A stretch of 18,106 nt of DNA from Ramlibacter sp. (GTDB lineage Bacteria; Pseudomonadota; Gammaproteobacteria; Burkholderiales; Burkholderiaceae_C): the NCBI GenBank assembly GCA_028292185.1, contig JAQGMT010000307.1, forward strand, positions 1-18,106, in the 5' to 3' direction. The notes under the pieces were generated by a model. That model worked only from the letters and a program-made list of their open reading frames with translations. It had not been told where the DNA came from and made no database searches. Made by a program: the position numbers and the translations under genes. Below, piece by piece: positions 1 to 7,142 of the stretch. Position 1 is the first letter of the stretch; each line of letters starts with the position of its first letter.

Positions 1-511
1 GCGTGTCGGCGTCGGGGCCGTTGGTGATCCAGAACTTGCTGCCGTTGAGCACGTAGTAGCCGCCCTTGTCCTGCGCCTTCAGCTTCATCGAGATCACGTC
101 GCTTCCCGCGCCCGATTCGCTCATGGCCAGCGCGCCCACGTGCTCGCCTGAAACCAGCTTGGGCAGGTACTTGCGCCTTTGTTCCTCGCTGCCGTTGCGG
201 CGGATCTGGTTGACGCACAGGTTGCTGTGCGCGCCGTAAGAAAGGCCCACCGACGCGCAAGCGCGGGAGATCTCCTCCATCGCGATCATGTGCGCGAGGT
301 AGCCCATGTTGGCGCCGCCGTATTCCTCGGACACGGTGATGCCCAGCACGCCGACGTCGCCCATCTTGCGCCACAGGTCCATCGGGAACTGGTCGCTGCG
401 GTCGATCTCGGCGGCGCGGGGCGCGATCTCGGCCTGCGCGAATTCCCGCACGGCCTCGCGCAAGGCATCGATGTCTTCACCCAATTGGAAATTCAGGCCC
501 GGCAAGTCCAT
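1..511 (-). CDS. liuA: Isovaleryl-CoA dehydrogenase, N-terminal part (runs off the left edge)
   Basis: The encoded protein is an FAD-dependent acyl-CoA dehydrogenase that oxidises isovaleryl-CoA to 3-methylcrotonyl-CoA in leucine degradation. About 170 N-terminal residues are visible, starting MDLPGLNFQLGEDIDALREA. They cover the helical N-terminal domain and the start of the middle beta domain. The segments EEYGGANMGYLAHMIAMEEI, SYGAHSNLCVNQI and AMSESGAGSDVISM are characteristic of the family, and of isovaleryl-CoA dehydrogenase in particular. The frame stays open to base 1, so the FAD-binding C-terminal half and the catalytic base are outside the window. The ATG at 511 has a GGAGA ribosome site about 8 bases upstream. 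Only 16 bp separate it from the thioesterase stop codon, so it should be co-transcribed with that gene and liuR. The family is certain; the exact substrate rests on sequence similarity plus the LiuR neighbour. Confidence 0.93.
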   Translation of the reverse strand, partial: MDLPGLNFQLGEDIDALREAVREFAQAEIAPRAAEIDRSDQFPMDLWRKMGDVGVLGITVSEEYGGANMGYLAHMIAMEEISRACASVGLSYGAHSNLCVNQIRRNGSEEQRRKYLPKLVSGEHVGALAMSESGAGSDVISMKLKAQDKGGYYVLNGSKFWITNGPDADT

Positions 512-527
512 GGCGAAGTCTCCGCTG

Positions 528-989
528 TCAGTGGTGTACGCCGTCGCGGCCGGTCACGGCCATCAAGGTCGCGTTCATGGTGGCCACGAGTTTCTCGCGG
601 CCGTCGTCGATGGCCCAGGCCTGGCCTTCCGCGACGGTGATGGTGCGGCCCGGCTTGAGCACCTCGCCCACCATGCGAAAGCGCTGGCCCTTCGCGGGCG
701 CGAGCAGATTGATCTTGTATTCGATGGTGAGCACTGCAGCGCCCACTGGCATCAGGCTGAACGCCGCGTAGCCGCAGGCCGAATCCAGCGCGGTGGCCAC
801 CATGCCCGCATGCAGGAAGCCGTGCTGCTGCGTCAGCGCCTTCGCCCATGCAAGTTCGATCGTGACGCGGCCCGCTTCGACCGACGCGAGCGTCGCACCG
901 ATGGTGTTCATCGCCTCCTGGCGCTGGAAGCTGGCGCGCACCCGCGCGGCGAAATCGGGATCCTGCGGTTCGAAGCGGGGACTGGTCAT
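528..989 (-). CDS. PaaI-type hotdog-fold acyl-CoA thioesterase
   Basis: This 153-residue protein has the size and pattern of a single hotdog-domain thioesterase of the PaaI/YbgC-like group, which hydrolyses acyl-CoA to free acid and CoA. The segment QQHGFLHAGMVATALDSACG (around residues 54-73) carries the HGxxHAG turn and the Asp69 region typical of PaaI enzymes. It is followed by the beta strands TIEYKINLLAPA and the usual GRTITVAEGQAW strand. The gene begins 9 bp after the liuR stop, with a GAGG ribosome site, and ends 16 bp before the dehydrogenase start, so it sits in the middle of a three-gene operon. The context suggests it removes stalled or surplus branched-chain acyl-CoA thioesters during leucine breakdown. 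That role is inference; the fold assignment is secure. Confidence 0.9.
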   Translation of the reverse strand: MTSPRFEPQDPDFAARVRASFQRQEAMNTIGATLASVEAGRVTIELAWAKALTQQHGFLHAGMVATALDSACGYAAFSLMPVGAAVLTIEYKINLLAPAKGQRFRMVGEVLKPGRTITVAEGQAWAIDDGREKLVATMNATLMAVTGRDGVHH

Positions 990-998
990 GGCGATGCC

Positions 999-1427
999 TC
1001 AGGCGGCCTGCCGCGTTTTCTCGACCCGCGCCAGCAGCGCGCGGGCTTCGCGCTCGTGCACCTTCACCTCGTCGAGGTTGGCCTGCAGGTCCGCCATCTG
1101 CTCTTCCAGTTGCTTGCGATGCGTCGCCAGCACCGCCAGGAACTTCTTGAGTTGCGGCCCGGTGTCGCGCGGGCTGTCGTACATGTCGATGATCTCGCGC
1201 GCTTCGCTCAGCGACAGTCCCAGCCGCTTGGCGCGCAGCGTCAGCTTCAGCCGGGTGCGGTCGCGCGCGCTGTAGATGCGGTTGCGGCCGCCGGGACCGG
1301 AGCGCTCGGGCTGCAGCAGTCCCATGTCCTCATAGAAGCGCATGGCGCGGGTGGTCAGGTCGAACTCTTTGGCGAGATCGCTGATCGTGTAAGTCGTGGT
1401 GGCCAATCGAAGCTCTCTTTGTGGCAT
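999..1427 (-). CDS. liuR: MerR-family transcriptional regulator of branched-chain amino acid catabolism (LiuR-like)
   Basis: The N-terminal winged helix-turn-helix (YTISDLAKEFDLTTRAMRFY, residues 13-32, then GRNRIYSARDRTRLKLTLRA) is clearly MerR-type. A long C-terminal coiled-coil dimerisation helix follows (residues about 90-140). No cysteine is present, which argues against a metal sensor. LiuR proteins are known to control leucine/isovalerate degradation in proteobacteria, and this gene is the first of an operon that includes isovaleryl-CoA dehydrogenase. Two starts are possible: ATG at 1427 (142 aa, weak ribosome site), or TTG at 1406 (135 aa), which has AGAGAG about 8 bases upstream and gives the N-terminus (M)ATTTYTISDLA that I recall from relatives. 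The TTG start may be the true one. A near-palindromic operator lies within its own promoter, so autoregulation is likely. Confidence 0.92.
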   Translation of the reverse strand: MPQRELRLATTTYTISDLAKEFDLTTRAMRFYEDMGLLQPERSGPGGRNRIYSARDRTRLKLTLRAKRLGLSLSEAREIIDMYDSPRDTGPQLKKFLAVLATHRKQLEEQMADLQANLDEVKVHEREARALLARVEKTRQAA

Positions 1428-1471
1428 ACGGCAGCGGACTCGAGGGACATTGGGCGGTCCCTACAATAGGC

Positions 1472-1500
1472 ATTACATATGACGTTTACGTTAACGTCAA
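1472..1500 (-). promoter_or_regulatory. Predicted sigma70-type promoter of the liuR operon
   Basis: Read on the minus strand, TTGACG (1500-1495) is a near-consensus -35 box. It is followed by a 17-bp spacer and TGTAAT (1477-1472), a near-consensus -10 box. The liuR start codon lies 45 bp (ATG) or 66 bp (TTG) downstream. The spacer and the -35 box are largely occupied by the palindrome listed separately, so a bound regulator would sit on the polymerase-binding face. This assignment is from sequence inspection only. Confidence 0.65.
1480..1499. promoter_or_regulatory. 20-bp near-palindromic operator, probably the LiuR binding site
   Basis: The sequence TGACGTTTACGTTAACGTCA matches its own reverse complement at 18 of 20 positions. 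It lies in the roughly 100-bp region between divergently transcribed liuR and the metallo-hydrolase gene. From memory, published LiuR motifs have the same TTACGTnAACGT-type core; this needs checking against a motif database. Because it is symmetric and lies between both genes, it could control the leftward operon and the rightward hydrolase together. Confidence 0.7.
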
Positions 1501-1527
1501 TCGCTTCCCGCCGCACCAAGCTCTCCC

Positions 1528-2607
1528 ATGAATGCACTCGAACAGCTGCTGGACTATCCGTTCGGCGACGCCATGCCCGCCCAGGGCGAAACCATGGTGG
1601 TCGCGCCGGGTGCCGGCGATGGCCTCGCGCCCGCGGTGAAGTGGATTCGCATGGCCCTGCCCTTCGCGCTGGACCACATCAACCTGTGGCTGCTGCGCGA
1701 TGAGATCGACGGCCGCGCCGGCTGGACGGCCGTCGATTGCTGCATCAGTCGCGACGAGTCCAAGGTGCAGTGGGAGCGCATTTTTGAAACGCAGCTCGAG
1801 GGCTTGCCGATCCTGCGCGTGGTGGTGACGCACATGCACCCCGACCACATCGGCCTGGCCTGGTGGTTGTGCGAGCGCTGGAACGCGCCGCTGTGGATCA
1901 GCGCGACGGATTTCAACGCGGCCCGCGTGGCGTCCAAGAGCACCACGGGCTTTGGCGGTGAAAGCGCCGCGCTGTTCTTTGCTTCGCACGGCCTGACCGA
2001 TCCGCAGGCGCTGGAGCAGATCCGCGGCCGCAGCACGTACTACCCCAGCATGGTGCCCGACGTGCCGCGGCAGTTCCGGCGCATGCAGGACGGCGACACG
2101 CTGCGCATCGGCGGGCGCGACTGGCGCTGCATCAGCGGCTTCGGCCACGCGCCGGAACACATCGCGCTGTATTGCGGCGCGTTGAAGGTGCTGATTTCGG
2201 GCGACATGATGCTGCCGCGGATTTCCACCAACGTCAGCGTGTACGACGTGGAGCCGGAGTCCAACCCGCTGAAGTCTTTTCTCGAATCGATCGACAAATT
2301 CGCCGGGCTGCCGCAGGACACCTTGGTGCTTCCTTCGCACGGCAAACCCTTCCGCGGCCTGCACGAGCGGATTCGGCAATTGCACCAACACCATCGCGAG
2401 CGGCTGGCCGAAGTGCAGGAGGCGTGCGCGCAGGCGCCGCAGTCCGCGGCCGATGTGCTGCGGGTGATGTTCAAGCGCAAGCTCGACCTTCACCAGACCA
2501 CCTTCGCCATGGGCGAGTCACTGGCGCACCTGCATGTGCTCTGGTTCCAGGGCCGGCTGCGCCGTCAGCGCGGTGAGGACGGCATCTGGCGGTTCGCGCC
2601 CGCCTGA
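1528..2607 (+). CDS. Metallo-beta-lactamase-fold hydrolase (LACTB2/glyoxalase II-like)
   Basis: This 359-residue protein carries the full metal-binding set of the fold: THMHPDHIG (His102, His104, Asp106, His107), GHAPEH (His207), SGDMML (Asp226) and LPSHGKPF (His271). A two-metal hydrolytic site is therefore expected to be intact. The C-terminal region (about 285-355) is helical, resembling the winged-helix tail of LACTB2-like members. The first 50 residues precede the beta-lactamase core and contain an FALDHINLWLL strand. The substrate cannot be read from sequence; thioesters and lactones are common in this superfamily. The gene is transcribed divergently from the liuR operon and shares the presumed LiuR operator, so a role alongside branched-chain acyl-CoA catabolism is a reasonable inference. 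Its last 43 bases overlap the sensor kinase 3' end on the opposite strand. Confidence 0.9.
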   Translation: MNALEQLLDYPFGDAMPAQGETMVVAPGAGDGLAPAVKWIRMALPFALDHINLWLLRDEIDGRAGWTAVDCCISRDESKVQWERIFETQLEGLPILRVVVTHMHPDHIGLAWWLCERWNAPLWISATDFNAARVASKSTTGFGGESAALFFASHGLTDPQALEQIRGRSTYYPSMVPDVPRQFRRMQDGDTLRIGGRDWRCISGFGHAPEHIALYCGALKVLISGDMMLPRISTNVSVYDVEPESNPLKSFLESIDKFAGLPQDTLVLPSHGKPFRGLHERIRQLHQHHRERLAEVQEACAQAPQSAADVLRVMFKRKLDLHQTTFAMGESLAHLHVLWFQGRLRRQRGEDGIWRFAPA

Positions 2608-5600
2608 TCGGGCAGGTCGGCGTTGGGCTCCTGGCCCGCCAGCCACGCCGGCGGCGCCGTCTCCGACAGCTCGAAAAAGAAGGTCGTGCCTTCACCGGGA
2701 CGGGACTCGGCCCAGACCCGGCCTTGATGGCGGGACACCACCCGGCGCACGGTAGCCAGGCCGATGCCGGTACCGGGAAACTCGGCTTGCGTGTGCAAGC
2801 GCTGGAACGCCCCAAACAGCTTGCCGGCATAGGCCATGTCGAAGCCCACGCCGTTATCGCGCACGAAGAACACGTTGCCGTTGGCCAGCCTGCCCACCTC
2901 GATCACGGCGGACGCAGTGCGCGATGTGAACTTCCAGGCGTTGCCCAGCAGGTTTTCCATCACCAGCCGCAGCAGCCGCTCGTCGCCCTGCGCCAGCAAC
3001 TGGTCCTGCACCTCGACCGCGACCTGGCGCTGTGGATGCTGCATGCGCACGTCCTCCAGGATGTCGCGTGCGATGGCGCCGAGATCGACCTCGCCATAAG
3101 TCAGGGGTGCGCGCACCACCTTGGCCAGCGACAGCAGGGACTCGATCAGCTGCTCCATCTTGTCGACGCCCAGGCGAATGCGCTCCAGGTAGTGGTGCAC
3201 CCGCTCGTCGGTCTGGCCTTCGAGCTTCAGCGTGAGCGCGCGGCTGAAACCGGCGATCGCCCCGAGCGGCGCGCGCAGGTCGTGCGACACCGAATAGGAA
3301 AATGCCTCGAGTTCCTGGTTGGAACTGCGCAAGGCGGCCTCGATCGCCTTGAAAGCGGTGATGTCGGCGTCGATGCCGACCCAGAATTCCACCTTGCCGT
3401 GCGCGTCGAGCACCGGCGCGGCCCGGTACGACATGGTGTGATAGCTGCCGTCCTTGCCCATGAAACGGCGCGTCCCGCTGTACGGCTGCAGCGTCTGGCG
3501 CGAGACCGCCCAGTTCGCCCGCACTGCCTCGACATCGTCCGGGTGCAGCGCCGAAAGCCAAGTCTCGCCGAGCCGTTCGCCGGGCTGCCCGCCCACCAGT
3601 TCATACCAGGCGCGGTTGACAAAGGTGACGGCCCCCTTGGCGTCGGTGTTCCACACCACCTCGGGCGCCTGTTCGGCCAGGGTGCGATAGAGCTGCTCCT
3701 GGCGCGTGAGTTCGGCGGTGCGTTCGGTGATGCGAGCTTCCAGCCCGGCGTTCAGGTCCCGCACCTGCGTGAACAGCGCCACGTTCTGGATGGCAATGGA
3801 AGCCAGCTGCGCCAGCTGCATTGCGACATAGCGGTCGCGCTGGGTGAATTCGCCGTCCTCCTTGCCCGAAAGCCGCAACTGGCCGATGCGTTCGCCGTTG
3901 CGGCGCACCAGCGCAACCGCCAGCGTCTGCTCCGCGCTGGGGGCGAGCAGGTCTTCACCGCTGGAGCTTTCCATGCCGGCCCCGGCTTCGGCGAATCCCG
4001 AGAGGCTCACCCGCGCACTGCGCGTGCCGATCACCCGCCGCGCCTGGTCGCCCACCGCCCGCAATGTCTGCGCCAGGGAGGGATGCGCGGTGATGTCGTG
4101 GGCCGCCTCGGCCGCGCGCTGCAGCATGAGGGTGTAGGCCTGCAATTCGCGCTCGCTTTCAAGGAGCGCCTGCTCGCTCACCTTGCGATTGGTGATGTCC
4201 TGCACCATGCCGCCGTACCAGATCGGTTCGCCCCGCTCGTCACGCCGGGCTTCCGACACTTCGTGCATCCAGGCGATCTTGCCGTCGGGACGGATCACCC
4301 GGAACTCGACTTCAATCAATTTACCGTCACGCAGGGCCGAATCGCGCGCCGGTTTCAGCAATGCGCGATCGTCGGGGTGCACGAGTTGGGCGAACTCGTT
4401 GAGGGTGGGGTGAACGCGTTCGCGGGCGATTCCGAACAGCTCGTAGACCTCGTCCGACCACCACAGGGTGCCGGTGCGCAGGTCGAGCTCCCAATTGCCG
4501 ACGCGGCCGATGCGCTGGGCTTCTATCAGCTTGCGCTGGGTCTGGTTCAATCGATCCAGCTGGCTCGCCTGCTCGGCCTGCAATCGCTGCAACTCGGTGA
4601 CGTCGGTGAACACCACCAGCCCGCCACTGATGGCGCCGTCGCTGCGAATGGGCTGCCAGCTGCATTGCAACAGCCGGCCCTGCGGCACCAGCGCGTAGCG
4701 CACGAAGAGAAGCTTCTGCTGTCCGCTTTCGCCAAGGGTTGAACGAATGATCGGCAAGTCGTCGGCTGCGTAGAGCGTGGTGCCGTCGGCATGATAGATA
4801 CCGAAATGCTGCGGCCATTGCTCGGGCAGCAAGGGCGGGCCGTTCAGTGGGAACAGCCTGGCCGCCGCTTCATTGAACATCAGGAACTCGCCGGTGGCGG
4901 TGACCGCGAGCAAGCCCTCCTGCATACCGTTCAACACCACGTCCAGCACCGCGTAGGCGCCGCGGCTGCGGTCGAGCTCGGCCTCCAGGTCACGCTGGCG
5001 CATCTGCAGCGAATCGGCCATCAGGTTGAACGCCGCGCCGATGCGCGCGAACTCGCCACGCTGGGTGCCGCTCTGCAAGGGCACCCGTGCGTCCAGGCTG
5101 CCCTGTTCGAGGCGGCGCACCGTGCCCAGGATCTGCTTGGCGGGCTTGACGATCACCCGCCCGCCCAACCACCATGTGGCGGCCAGCGCGGCCAGCATCG
5201 CCGCACCGAGGACGGCGAACACGTCGCGCAGCGGGCCGAAGTCGCTGGCCGCTGCCGAGGCGCGGGCGATGCCGACCCGCACGATCAGCCCCTCGCCCCC
5301 CACCAGCCGCCCGGGAGCGTATGCGTACACGCGTTTCTGCCCGTTCGCATCCACATCCAGGCCCACCCCGCTGCTGCGGTTTTGCGAGGCCACGCTGATG
5401 GCGGTGTGCGTCAACTGGCGCGGCACCGGCCGGCCCTCGCGCAGGGGAAATTCCATCAACACGCGGCCGTGCCGGTCGGCCACCATCGCCCGTGCGCCCG
5501 GCGGCAGGTGCACGGTGGCGAGCGCAGCGGAAGCCTGGTCCAGATCGAGTGTGGCGAACACCACGCCGGTCACTTCATCGCCCTCGATGACGGGCGAGGC

Positions 5601-6074
5601 GAACGGAATCGCACGCAGGCCGGACAGGCGCCCCACAATCTGCTCGCCAACCACGAACTGGCGCTGCGCCACCGCTTCACGAAAGTACGCGCGATCGGCC
5701 GCGCTCGCATCGCCCAGCCTCCCATTGGAGTGGCAGACCACCTCTCCCTCGGGGCCCAACAGCCCCAGGTTCGAATACATGGGAAAGCGGTTGCGCAGCT
5801 TCTCGAAGTAAGGCTGGCAGCGATCGCGGCTGCGATTGGCGCGGGAAAGCTCGGGCATGCCGGCCAGGGCGCCGAGCAATTGCTCCACGGCGTCCACCGT
5901 CCGGTCCTGGTTGGCGGCCAGCAGCGCGGCCGACATCAGCAATTGGCTCTGCACCATCCTGATGCGATCGCCGGACTCGCGGGCAGCCAGCCAGATCGAC
6001 AGTGCGAAGATCGGCAGCACCGCCGCCACCATCAACATCACCAGGCGTTCGCGCAGACTCAGCTTGCCCTGCAT
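2565..6074 (-). CDS. Large hybrid-sensing membrane histidine kinase (Cache-HAMP-PAS-PAS-GAF-PAS-HisKA-HATPase)
   Basis: At 1169 residues this is a multi-input sensor kinase. An N-terminal membrane helix (about 11-31) precedes a periplasmic double-Cache-like domain (about 35-280), a second membrane helix (about 284-306) and a HAMP linker (about 307-360). The cytoplasmic part has a PAS domain (about 372-495), a PAS_3/PAC domain (about 520-630, with WWSDEVYELFGIA and GGMVQDITNRK), a GAF-like domain (about 650-770), a short coiled coil and a third PAS/PAC (about 793-910). HisKA follows, with the phospho-acceptor His931 in SYSVSHDLRAPL. The ATPase domain has an N box around Asn1041, DNGVGFD (1073-1079) and GTGIGL (1101-1106). 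No receiver domain is fused and no response-regulator gene lies beside it, so it is an orphan kinase here. The ATG at 6074 has a strong GGGGGAGG ribosome site. The ligand is unknown; Cache domains usually bind small metabolites. Confidence 0.95.
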   Translation of the reverse strand: MQGKLSLRERLVMLMVAAVLPIFALSIWLAARESGDRIRMVQSQLLMSAALLAANQDRTVDAVEQLLGALAGMPELSRANRSRDRCQPYFEKLRNRFPMYSNLGLLGPEGEVVCHSNGRLGDASAADRAYFREAVAQRQFVVGEQIVGRLSGLRAIPFASPVIEGDEVTGVVFATLDLDQASAALATVHLPPGARAMVADRHGRVLMEFPLREGRPVPRQLTHTAISVASQNRSSGVGLDVDANGQKRVYAYAPGRLVGGEGLIVRVGIARASAAASDFGPLRDVFAVLGAAMLAALAATWWLGGRVIVKPAKQILGTVRRLEQGSLDARVPLQSGTQRGEFARIGAAFNLMADSLQMRQRDLEAELDRSRGAYAVLDVVLNGMQEGLLAVTATGEFLMFNEAAARLFPLNGPPLLPEQWPQHFGIYHADGTTLYAADDLPIIRSTLGESGQQKLLFVRYALVPQGRLLQCSWQPIRSDGAISGGLVVFTDVTELQRLQAEQASQLDRLNQTQRKLIEAQRIGRVGNWELDLRTGTLWWSDEVYELFGIARERVHPTLNEFAQLVHPDDRALLKPARDSALRDGKLIEVEFRVIRPDGKIAWMHEVSEARRDERGEPIWYGGMVQDITNRKVSEQALLESERELQAYTLMLQRAAEAAHDITAHPSLAQTLRAVGDQARRVIGTRSARVSLSGFAEAGAGMESSSGEDLLAPSAEQTLAVALVRRNGERIGQLRLSGKEDGEFTQRDRYVAMQLAQLASIAIQNVALFTQVRDLNAGLEARITERTAELTRQEQLYRTLAEQAPEVVWNTDAKGAVTFVNRAWYELVGGQPGERLGETWLSALHPDDVEAVRANWAVSRQTLQPYSGTRRFMGKDGSYHTMSYRAAPVLDAHGKVEFWVGIDADITAFKAIEAALRSSNQELEAFSYSVSHDLRAPLGAIAGFSRALTLKLEGQTDERVHHYLERIRLGVDKMEQLIESLLSLAKVVRAPLTYGEVDLGAIARDILEDVRMQHPQRQVAVEVQDQLLAQGDERLLRLVMENLLGNAWKFTSRTASAVIEVGRLANGNVFFVRDNGVGFDMAYAGKLFGAFQRLHTQAEFPGTGIGLATVRRVVSRHQGRVWAESRPGEGTTFFFELSETAPPAWLAGQEPNADLPDQAGANRQMPSSPR

Positions 6075-6162
6075 CGCCTCCCCCTTCGACCGCCTGCGCC
6101 GCCGCAGTCCCGACGAACGCGGTGTATGCCTTGCCCACGCTTGCTCCGGCTGCCGCTGTCCA

Positions 6163-7101
6163 TCACCAAGGCGGTACGGCCTGCTCCTTGAGCTGCCCCC
6201 GCAGCTGCGCGTAATCCGGAACCACGGTGCGCACCGTGTCCCAGAAGCGGGGACTGTGATCCATCACGCGCAGGTGGCTCAGCTCATGCGCCACCACGTA
6301 GTCGATGACGGCCATGCGAAAGTGCACCAGCCGCCAGTTCAGGCGGATGAGGCCGTCCGAGTGCGCGGTGCCCCAGCGTGTTTCGGCGTTGCTCAGAACC
6401 AGCTTGCGCCAGCGGACCCCCAGGCGCGGCGCGAAATGATCGAGCCGCTCGGTGAACAGCCGCTTGGCCTGCTTCATCAACCAGGCTTGCACGGCGTCGC
6501 GGATCTGCGCCGCATCGGCGTTGTGCGCCAGTCCGACGTGCAGCGTCATGCGGGCGACGCCGGGAAGCGTCTCGCCATCGGTGTGGAGCACGGCGCCCAC
6601 CTCGTCGAACGCATGGCGGGGGTCCAGCACCACGATCACCGGCTCGCCCAGAAAAGGAAAACTGACGCCGTCCTTCCACTCGATGCGCGCCGACTCGATG
6701 CGCCGGTGCCGTTCGTGCGCCTCGTCGAGTTTCTTCAGGATCCACGCCGACTTGGCCAGGATCGCGGCGTCCACTTCGTAGAAGGGGACCCACTTGGGCG
6801 CGCTCACCGTCAGGCCCTCGGGCCCGACCAGGAAGCCGATGTTGCGGCGCCTTCCGCGCTTGAATTCGAACGCCACCACCGAGTCGCCCAGCACTGCTTC
6901 TCTGTTCGCGCGAGGATGCCGGAACGATGCGGGTTGCAGCAGTTGGTCAAGGCGCTCGGTGGGCGCGGGGTGGGTGGCCACCGGTGGCGCCTTTTTGGCC
7001 CTGGGTTTGGGCGCAGGCGACTGCGGTGGCGGGGTCGAAGCGGCTGGGACGGAGGGGGCGGGATCGAAGAGATCGAGTGTGAACTGCAGCAGCCGGTGCA
7101 T
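6163..7101 (-). CDS. YgjP/SprT-like zinc metallopeptidase (DUF45, M48-type)
   Basis: This 312-residue protein ends in the family signature AHELSHLRVMDHSPRFW. It supplies the HExxH zinc site (His272, Glu273, His276), with His282 as the likely third ligand. Upstream, the segments NAETRWGTAHSDGLIRLNW and RMAVIDYVV match the conserved core of YgjP-like (WLM/DUF45) peptidases. Residues 14-50 are proline- and lysine-rich and look disordered; bacterial relatives are often shorter and lack such an extension. The reading frame stays open far upstream into the plsC region, but the natural start is the ATG at 7101, giving MHRLLQFTLDLFD. No clear ribosome site precedes it. It starts 41 bp after the plsC stop codon and is probably the last or next-to-last gene of that operon. 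Cellular substrates of this family are poorly known. Confidence 0.9.
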   Translation of the reverse strand: MHRLLQFTLDLFDPAPSVPAASTPPPQSPAPKPRAKKAPPVATHPAPTERLDQLLQPASFRHPRANREAVLGDSVVAFEFKRGRRRNIGFLVGPEGLTVSAPKWVPFYEVDAAILAKSAWILKKLDEAHERHRRIESARIEWKDGVSFPFLGEPVIVVLDPRHAFDEVGAVLHTDGETLPGVARMTLHVGLAHNADAAQIRDAVQAWLMKQAKRLFTERLDHFAPRLGVRWRKLVLSNAETRWGTAHSDGLIRLNWRLVHFRMAVIDYVVAHELSHLRVMDHSPRFWDTVRTVVPDYAQLRGQLKEQAVPPW

Positions 7102-7142
7102 GGAGGCAGAGTTTAGCCGCTGCACGGCCGTTCCCGACAGCG

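Noticed and set aside
306..1469. 387-codon plus-strand frame across the dehydrogenase, thioesterase and liuR genes
   Set aside because: Three recognised minus-strand genes occupy it, and the predicted protein is arginine/histidine-rich and domain-free.
2724..4742. 672-codon open frame on the plus strand opposite the sensor kinase
   Set aside because: It is the antisense shadow of the kinase gene. High GC and low stop frequency keep it open, and its translation is rich in His/Gln/Arg/Ala with no domain.
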